From Amaurobius ferox (taxonomy: Eukaryota; Arthropoda; Arachnida; Araneae; Amaurobiidae): a stretch of DNA of 64,000 nucleotides. This document shows positions 56,232 to 64,000 of the stretch, one piece after another. Under the pieces are notes generated by a model, which searched no databases, had not been told where the DNA came from, and saw only the letters and a program-made list of their open reading frames with translations. Location: NCBI GenBank assembly GCA_951213105.1, contig OX578145.1:120263239-120327238 (forward strand), written 5' to 3'. Each line of letters begins with the position of its first letter. Position 1 is the first letter of the stretch. The translations under genes were made by a program, and so were the position numbers.

Positions 56232-56530
56232 CCATTTTTTTCTTAGTCTCTGCCTAGCGCTGGCGTTTTTCGTGCTGCAGGTACCGTTTCAACTCCATTT
56301 ATGGTTTTTCTCTGTGAAGATCACATTACAATAAAAAAATAGGTGTTGTCATTTGAAAATTTCGAAATTGTGTCACTGTAACCCTAACTGTGAGAGCAGG
56401 ACTGTTGTTTTTTCACACCATTCTTGAGCGCATACCTTAAATTACTTGCATCCAAAATTTCTTCCAGTTTCCTTTAACGATATGATCGCTAGGGGCTCAT
56501 ATATCGGCAAAGTTTTTTATAATCACTCTG
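56232..56530 (-). repeat. Right terminal inverted repeat of the 54.6-56.5 kb transposon
   Basis: Inverted counterpart of 54571-54868. Scattered substitutions and small indels show the two ends have diverged since insertion or were never homogenised. Confidence 0.88.
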
Positions 56531-59500
56531 TATATAGAGTTCCAGAAAAGTCCCTAAGCACCCCGATAACTCTATAAGGGGAGATATATGAGGTTAAACA
56601 TTAGATCTATCTAGTAAAGTGACCATGTCTTATCGAATAAAAATAATTGCAGCGCCTCTAGCGGAGAATTAAAAGTTACGATAACAAGCGACGTAGATAA
56701 AAAAAATCCAATTACAAAGCTGTAGGAGAGTATCTAATCAGTAGGTAATAAATGTCTGTCAAAAAGTCGAGTTATCAGGGACAGAAACATGGTAACACAT
56801 ACGATGCTTATCCAAGTACGCTGTCACATTCTTTCTCGAATTTACATGTACGTTGTTGTTCACAGAGGGCATTTTGAATAGCCTGTGCATTAGATTCATC
56901 TGCGAGTAAGTGCGGTAATTAAATATTTGGGTTTAATTAAATTAAATTTGTATTTGGTGGAGGTATAGAGTGTATATAATCATGTGCATCTGGCATATAA
57001 ACCACCTTTTTGCAGAGTCCAGTATCAACCTATAAATTAACAAAATTCCTAGAAGATAAAACATAATACTGAAACCGCTAAATATTAACACTTTCTTTTT
57101 CTTTACCTAATTATTTATTAAAAACAAATTATTTTCATTAAAATGTTCAATTTACAATTTCGCAGTTCTAATTAAATTTTGCTTCTTTCGAAATTGGATG
57201 ATGACGATAGGAATTTTTGATGACTTTAAAGTCAATTTGTTACTAAAATGAAGAGTCTCCATTGACGATAAAGGGGTACCGACTTGTAGTAACTTTCTGG
57301 TTGCAGAGTCACAGGAGAAAGCATCTTTTGCCACAGTTATTGTTAACAACTCTATACTCGGTTATTTATATATTTCATCATTCTACTTTAAAAAATATCT
57401 TGAACACTTTATCTCTTTTTAACTCGTACATCAACTCCGAACGCTTGAATCTGAGCGCTCATGAATCGATTGTTTTTCAGACTGCTTTATACAGACTAAA
57501 ATCTTCTTTTGTGCATTTCTCAACTTCTCACTGCTGGTTCCGCCTTATTTCCCACCCCCTTGCATAATACTCGTATTGGCCCATCGCCTAGCAGGATCTC
57601 CATGTATCCTCCATAGCTCCGTCTCCCTTAGCCTGTGCTATTTGGTGCGATAACGCACTCAGTGGCTGGATATTACTAGATGTAACTGCCCACGGACTCG
57701 ATGGCCACACCGGTGCCTTTCTAAAAAGCGTGCGACTAGTTATATTGCCCCACATAAGTTAATTTGAATTTAGTGTCAATTTATGGCGACAGCCAGTCTG
57801 AGTGTATTTTTGTAGAGACTTTGCACTTAATTCTTAGACGTCGACCTGATGTTTATTATCCTTGGTACCACAGCAACCCAATATCAAATATTTCCAACAT
57901 GGTATAAATCTGTCATTACATTCGTGGATACCGGATTCCGTAAAAGCTGGGTTATTTGTCGGATACATACGAATATGTGCAACACTTTGTAAAGTACTCA
58001 TTTACTTTTGCTCAGTTTTATTATATTTTCTATCCAAGCTAGCAACTTTTGTGTTGTAATTCTACATTGAATTCAATATAAATTAAACTTCAAATAACCT
58101 AACGACTGGAGTTCTACGAAATAATCACGACACTTAAATAAAAACTACTTTATTTACAGATAATCTCTCTGGAAACACAAAACATATATATATACAAATT
58201 TATATACAATAGTAAACAATGCCAGCAATACAAGAATTTAACATACAAGACACACGTAACCCGAACCTACGCACTTAACCCGAACATGGATCATTAATTA
58301 CCAACTGAATTTCAACATGAACCGAAGATATTTTTTTTATCTTCGAAATGTTCACTTACAATACTTGAACGACCAGAACTCGGCAGAATGGCAGATGCCG
58401 TAACTCTAGAGTCTGCCATTTTATAGATCTGGCCGATCATGACTATGCGATTCTTTGGAATGGAAGTTGAAAAGTTTGGGACATAAATTTAAATTAGGAA
58501 AAAATTGAATTAGAATAAAATGATAATAAATTGATAGAATCCTCGCACTCATCCCGGGCAGTCTAAAAGTTTTTGGACGCGGGTGCTTTAAACGGACCCT
58601 GCTAAAAATTTTACTCCACGCAAGTCTTTGCCAGTCAAAACATACTAGGAACAACTGGGGCAAATCCTTTTTTTCTCCAGATAGGAAACTTGCATTATTC
58701 AGTTTAGTAGCTTACACTTATTCATTATGTGCTTTCTTGATTGAAATACTCAATGAATTAACGTTTTGAAAACTTACATCGATACTTTGTCAACCACACT
58801 AATCGTTCCAATAACACTAAAATCAATTTCATTTTATACAATACTGATGCAGTTAATTTACTGATGCAGTAGTTACTGCATTTTATACAATACTGATGCA
58901 GTAGTTTTAGAATCTACATATCTAATATTTACTCTTAAAAAAACAGCATATACTTTTAGTGCTTTTCAAACATGAATTACACTTTTAAAGTGGCATAATT
59001 GAACCTGAACTGTATCTGTCATTCATTAAAATTCTTAGTACAGACATACATTCTACATTTACTACATTTATAACTACTTGAACCATAACGAAACAGCATT
59101 TTATAGACTTCTAATAATTTTAAAACATTTTATTTAACTATTGTTTTATTTCCTTCTTCTATCTTTCTTCCGATTTTTACGAGGCCAAAGTTCAAAGTTT
59201 CTTTTCTTTTTTGGCCTAAATTAGATTTTCTAAGTTATATTACCATTACTGCTCCGTGTTCTTCCATCTGCCCCGTCAGTTCCTTTCTTTTTATGGGGCA
59301 GTCTGTTAATCTCTCCTCTAAGGGTTAATTTCCGTCCATCGAGGGTGTTGGTGCATTTCTGTTCTTCGAGGATGTCGGTCCCATTTTGTCCATCGAGGAT
59401 TTATTTCTGTTCCTTTCTGTTCATCGAAGATGTTTCTCCTGCCGTCACTCATTGCTATCTTGCTGTGTCCAGCTGTTTGGTCTTACTGTATATTAGTTAG

Positions 59501-59599
59501 GATTATAGTCTCCCTGCGGGCAATACTGTCTTTGCTGTGATACCCTTGGTACTTCATAGACTATATTTCATCCATTCGATTTCATTACGTGATCTTTAT

Positions 59600-60494
59600 T
59601 ACCTTCCTTATATACATAATGTATAAGGAAAGTATTGTGACGGGGTCGAGTATTCGAATTCGAGTTTTCGGCGGGACAGCACGTTTCAAGCATCCCTGAT
59701 CGCGAATCGAACATTTTTGAGGTAATGTGTGTGTGTCTGTGGAGACGATATCTGACGAATGAATAGAACGATTCGAATGACATTTGGTTCAAAAATCACA
59801 ACCCGTGAATATTGGAAGCCAATTGTTTTAAAACACAATCGAGTGTTCAGAACACCCCTATATTTTCGAGTGAAATTTTGAAAAAATCATCCAAAAATCA
59901 AAACCTTTAATAAAATTACGCAAATAGACATTTCTTATGTAATTTTTCTTTAGAAAACGATTCGCATAAACTTTAGAATGCTAGCATGAATCTTTCTCGA
60001 GATACTGCTTATTTTTCAAATAAATTTATCAAAAAATCCCATAAGTTAAAAAAAAATATTAACTATTGAGAAACATGTTCACTTTTCATATGTAATATCA
60101 TGCAATAAATTTGGTGACATCATTCTCGTGGACCTAACTCGTTCCATTCACGAGAAAAGATACTTTGAGTAATACTTTTGTGTTTGAATGCCAATAGTCA
60201 TTTATCTGCTGTAAGAATAACTTATTTCTCCGTCCATAACGCTTGGCGAGATTTTGGCGACGAATTTAGCGGAATGTCGCCAATTTGGCGACATTTTTAA
60301 ATGCGGCCAAATTAACGAAAATCTCGCCAAATGGATAAAAATGACGCTAACTCAGTGAAAATGACGATTAATTGAAGAAAATTCAATATTTTGGAAAGAA
60401 TATAAGTAGAGAATAAGAATAACATTTTTTTAACTGTAAAAGTAGTAAATTCATTGCATTATATAAGGAAAATCATGTGCTGCCCACATCAGAT
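59600..60494 (+). repeat. Family A repeat, complete
   Basis: Head hairpin CTTATATACATAATGTATAA and GGAAAGTATTGTGACGGGGT. The GT tract is short (GTGTGTGTGTCTGTGG). The body and tail are complete, ending GCCCACATCAGAT at 60494. Another family A copy begins 14 bp later. Confidence 0.82.
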
Positions 60495-60507
60495 ATTTTA
60501 TTATTAT

Positions 60508-61325
60508 TACTTTCCTTATATACATAGTATAATGTATAAGGAAAGTATTATGACAGGTCGAACATTTCAATTCGAGTTTTCGATGGAAGAGCACGTTTCA
60601 AGCATCCTTGAAAGCTAATCAAACGTTTTTGAGATGATGTCTGTGTGTGTGTATGTGTCAGTGAGTTTCTGGACACGATATCTCACAAACGAATGGAGCG
60701 ATTCGATTTGGTACGAAAATTGCAATCTATGAATACTGGAAGCCTATTGTGTTTAAACGCAATCGAATGTGCAGAACCTCCTAAATTTTTGAGTGAAATT
60801 TTGAAAAAATCATCAACAAATCAAAACCTTTAATAAAGTTACGTAAATAGTCACTTCTTTAATTTTTCATTAAAAAACGATTGACACAAACTTTAGAACA
60901 CTGGCATGAACTGCTCTCGAGACATGGCAAAATTTTCAAATAAATTTATCAAAAAATCATATGAAATGAAAAATAAATAATAACTATTGTGAAATATGTT
61001 CACTTTTCATATATAATATCATGCGATGAATTTTTTGGCAGCATTCTCGTGGATCTAGCTCGTTCCATTCATGGGAAAAGATACTTCGGGCAATACTTTT
61101 GTATTTGGATGCCAGTAGTCATTTATCTGCTATAAGAATAACTTATTTCTCCGTCCATCCGTTTGGCGACGAATTTGGCGTTATGTCACCAACTTAACGA
61201 CTTTTTAAAATGCTGCCAAATTAACGAAATTGTCGTCAAATTGATAACAATGACGCTAAATCAATGAAAATGGCGACTAATTGATGAAAGTTCAATATCT
61301 TGGAAAGAACATAAGAGTAGACTAT
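60508..61325 (+). repeat. Family A repeat, tandem neighbour
   Basis: Head TACTTTCCTTATATACATAG, then GGAAAGTATTATGACAGGTC, AATTCGAGTTTTCGATGGAA and GATGTCTGTGTGTGTGTATG. The body continues to the TTGGCGAC region and GTTCAATATCTTGGAAAG. The tail appears only later, at about 61855-61925, after further TTGGCGA-rich units (61340-61680). Confidence 0.78.
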
Positions 61326-61339
61326 AAGAATACCTATTT

Positions 61340-61925
61340 CTCCTTTCGTCCGCCCGTAACGCTTAGCGAGAAATTTAGCGGGACGACAAAAATGTCGCCA
61401 AATTGATAAAAATGACGCCATATGGGAGATAATATTTCGCAAATTCTGATTTCCGTTATATGACGGGCATACCTTCTAGTATATATGAAATGCTCTTCTC
61501 TCTGTTTGTCTATAACACTTGCTGATGCATTTGGCGAACTTGGAGAATAATTTAGCAAAGTGTCGCCAACTTGGCGATATTTCGCCTCAGATTGACCAAA
61601 ATTTCGTCAAAATTGCAAATATGACGCTAAATTAATGGAAATGACGCCTAGTTGATGAATTATTTATCAAAATATTTTAATGTATGGACTATATCGCTTA
61701 TTGAGGATACTATCAATATTGATAATTGTTTATTTAGAGTTGCGTGAAATATAAGTTAATTGGATACTTTGAACTAGTTTTACATGTGTCATGCGGAAAA
61801 TCGCCAAATGTACAATTCAACGATAGAAACACAGTACCGTGCATCTTATACATTATTTTTTGACTGTAAAAGTAGTAAATTCATTGCATTATATAAGGAA
61901 AGTCATTGCTGCCCACACCAGACTT
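61340..61925 (+). repeat. Family A body units and tail fragment
   Basis: Several blocks of the TCGCCAA...TTGGCGA body occur (61365-61420, 61525-61660). Later comes the family tail AGTAGTAAATTCATTGCATT with TGCCCACACCAGAC at 61868-61922. Probably one or two decayed copies. Confidence 0.6.
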
Positions 61926-62179
61926 TCTTATTCTTGTGTTTTTCGTTTTCATATTCTTTTCTATTATTACTTTTCATTTTGAATTTCATTGACGCGTGTT
62001 ATATTCTGTGCGCTGGTGAGGCTTCATCTGCCTTACGCTTTCTAAAATCATATTTTCTTTTCTTTTTCTGTTGTTGGGTCTCCTCTGACTAAGTACATTT
62101 TTATCATTGCCTGCGCCTCTTTTTAACTGGACCACCATTTTGAATGCTCCTTTTTACTGGAATAGTTATTGTACTCGTT

Positions 62180-62800
62180 CCAATTACTTAGCTTTTTTGA
62201 CTTATGCCACTTTTGATTCTTTGATTGTTTCCGTTCGTCCGAGTTTTTGACTTGTGTCATTTTTTAATTTTTCGATTGTTCCCGATCTTTCAATATTTTG
62301 AGCTATTTTCAATATTTTTTTATTTTTCGATTATACCTGATCTTTCAATATTTTGACCTGTGCCACTTTTTGATTCTTCGATTCTTCCCGATCTTTCAAT
62401 ATTTTGACTTGTGTCACTCTTTGATTCTTCGATTATACCCGAGCTTTAAATATTTTGTTTTGTGTCATTTTTTTTCACTTTTCGATTGTTTCCGTTCCTC
62501 CGAGTTTTTGACTTGTGTCACTTTTTAATTTTTCGATTATTCCCAATCTTTCAATATTTTAAACTATGTCATTTTTTTATTCTTCGATTGTTCCTGATCT
62601 TTCAATATTTTGACCTGTGTCATTTTTTGTTTCTTCGATTGTTCCTGATCTTTTAATATTTTGACTTGTGTCACTCTTTGATTCTTTGATTATATTCGAA
62701 CTTTCAATAATTTGATTTGTGTCACTTTTAAATTTTTCGGTTGTTTCCGTTCCTCCGAGTTTTTGACTTGTGTTATTTTTTGATTCTTGGATTGTTTCAG
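62180..62800. repeat. 51/52-bp degenerate minisatellite
   Basis: TTTCAATATTTTGA recurs at 62288, 62343, 62394, (62445), 62549, 62600, 62651 and 62702, each linked to TTGTGTCACTTTTTGATTCT and TCGATTGTTCCCGATC. The first units are more diverged. The 51-bp period keeps one frame open (L-F-P-I-F-Q-Y-F-D-L-C-H), but there is no other sign of coding. Confidence 0.85.
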
Positions 62801-63439
62801 ATACTTTTTGTGCGTTTTCGACTTCCTCCGGACTTTCAACTTTTAGGTTTTTCTAATTTAATGGCGTCTCGTGGGGTGGTGTAGGCGACGCTGGATAAGT
62901 GTTTACTTAAAGTTGCTTTTACTTAAAGTTATCGGCTGAATGGGCTGTTATTATTATTATTTGGCGAATTTTTCAGACTCGTTTAACTATTTTTGGATAA
63001 TATTTGACAGCACTTGTGCCAGCAACGTGATGTGTTTTGATGATGTTCGTTGTCGAGGAGGAGAGATAATCCCGTCACGGAATCTGCTTCACACATTCAT
63101 GAAGTCACGAGCAGCCACTGTTATAATTATGTCTGTTTGAGTATAAAAATTTTATTTCACTTATATTGCTTCAATTGGTTGTGAAGGAAAAAGTTTAGTG
63201 TGGGAAAGATTTTTGTTAAAAAAAAAAGCATTTCGAAAATTGATTTGTCTTATTTCCGTACTCATTTGTATTATTTACTTGAAAATGTACTCGACGTTGC
63301 TCGGTCGTCATGTGTGCAGCCACGCAACAATTTTTGTATTTTATTTTTGTTACAAGAGAGCGTATTGTTTAAATGTTATTTAGTTCTTAAGAATTCGCTA
63401 TGAGTTCTGGTGTAGTGCTTATCGGTTTGTATTTTTTTT

Positions 63440-64000
63440 TACTTTCCATGCAATACATGGTAATGTATAGGGAAAGTATTGGAATCATGCCGAAAATCGC
63501 AACTCGAGTTTTTGACGGATCTACGCGTTTCGAGACCTCTAGAATATGAAAAAACTATTTTTAGCATGACGTCTGTGTGTATGTCTGTCTGTGCAGATTT
63601 TGTATCTACTTTAACTAAAAAACTAATGGACCGAATTTCAGAAAATTCGGTAGGTAAATCACTTGTGGGCGAATCTAGTGCTGATTAGTTTTGGATATGA
63701 TTCGGGATGAAAGAACCCGCCTATTTATGCAAAATGGCCCGCAAAAAGCGTCAAAATCTCCAATAAAAAACTACGCATGCTCAAATATATCCATTAAATA
63801 CTTGTTTTATACTTAACTTTTAACGATGAAAGGAATAAGACCAACCCCATTGCACTGGGACTAGCCGTCCTCGAGATATTTTAGTTTTTTCGTATTTTCT
63901 CCACGCCACCTTTGAAAATAAGTCCAGTTACCAAATGAGAACGAAAATTGAATTAAAAGTGAATTAAATTTAATTAAAATAAAGAGAACGTAAATATAAG
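63440..64000 (+). repeat. Family B repeat, runs off the window
   Basis: Head ACTTTCCATGCAATACATGG, GGAAAGTATTGGAATCATGC, CGAAAATCGCAACTCGAGTT, CGAGACCTCTAGAATATG, GACGTCTGTGTGTATGTCTG. One body unit (CTAGTGCTGATTAGTTTTGG) follows, then AAAATGGCCCGCAAAAAGCG and an AT-rich 3' part. Confidence 0.78.

Larger units (their letters stand above)
54571..56530. mobile_element. Tc1/mariner-superfamily transposon with long (about 300-bp) TIRs
   Basis: Outer ends are CAGGGTGATTATAAAAAAAC at 54571 and its inverted counterpart ending at 56530, each flanked by TA, the usual Tc1/mariner target duplication. The terminal inverted repeats run about 54571-54868 and 56232-56530 and align almost throughout by eye. 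A transposase pseudogene lies on the - strand between them. Length is 1,960 bp. Long TIRs are unusual for classical mariners, which have TIRs of about 30 bp. Confidence 0.9.
54433..64000 (+). other. OXR1 intron, 5' part (runs off the window)
   Basis: After the probable donor at 54433 there is no TLDc-type coding sequence to the end of the window. The intron holds the long-TIR transposon (54571-56530), family A repeats (59600-61325 and tail fragments to 61925), a 51-bp minisatellite (62180-62800) and a family B repeat (63440 onward). From 56531 to 59599 I see AT-rich unique-looking DNA without a recognisable gene, apart from a weak run of CATCGAGGAT-type subrepeats near 59330-59430. Confidence 0.6.

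Overview
This is a eukaryotic, AT-rich, repeat-dense window that lies almost wholly inside one large gene on the + strand. Four short coding exons (6821-7020, 10245-10513, 52069-52166, 54114-54432) have clean AG/GT borders and join in consistent reading phase (2-nt, 1-nt and 0-nt carry-over). The first matches the GRAM-domain segment of Oxidation Resistance 1 (OXR1; Drosophila mustard/mtd). The last ends where the segment leading into the TLDc domain should begin. The LysM exon(s) would lie upstream and the TLDc exons downstream of the window. The middle intron is about 41.5 kb. The OXR1 sequence, the 5S-like sequence and the transposon types point to an arthropod. A chelicerate such as a spider is my best guess, as inference only.

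Everything between the exons is mobile or repetitive DNA. From left to right: a snap-back mariner fragment (about 370-660); hairpin-headed dispersed repeats and tandem arrays (2.8-6.5 kb); a reverse-transcriptase fragment (10.9-11.4 kb); a decayed Tc1/mariner transposase and a palindromic MITE (14.6-16.4 kb); a (GT)n tract; a 30/31-bp minisatellite with higher-order structure (17.1-18.8 kb); a LINE 3' end (21.1-21.5 kb); two tandem Jockey-like LINE copies on the - strand (23.9-32.8 kb); a pogo/Tigger-like MITE (39.2-39.8 kb); a second mariner fragment (40.5 kb); a 48-bp coding-phase repeat array (43.9-44.9 kb); a 5S rRNA-like sequence followed by three SINE bodies, placed inside a CA tract (46.1-47.1 kb); a foldback-like element (50.1-52.0 kb); a Tc1/mariner-superfamily element with roughly 300-bp terminal inverted repeats (54.6-56.5 kb); more hairpin-headed repeats (59.6-61.3 kb); and a 51-bp minisatellite (62.2-62.8 kb).

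The most unusual structure is a group of dispersed repeat families (called A, B and C here). All begin with a terminal hairpin ending GGAAAGTATTG or GAAAGTATTG, followed by a GTCTGTGTGTCTGTG-like tract and then a family-specific body. One copy joins a B-type head to an A-type body. Most large CA/GT microsatellites in the window sit at the same internal position of these repeats, and a tail motif of about 50 bp is shared with the otherwise unrelated foldback element. I do not recognise this group as a named transposon class. No intact autonomous mobile-element gene, CRISPR array or bacterial-type operon is present.
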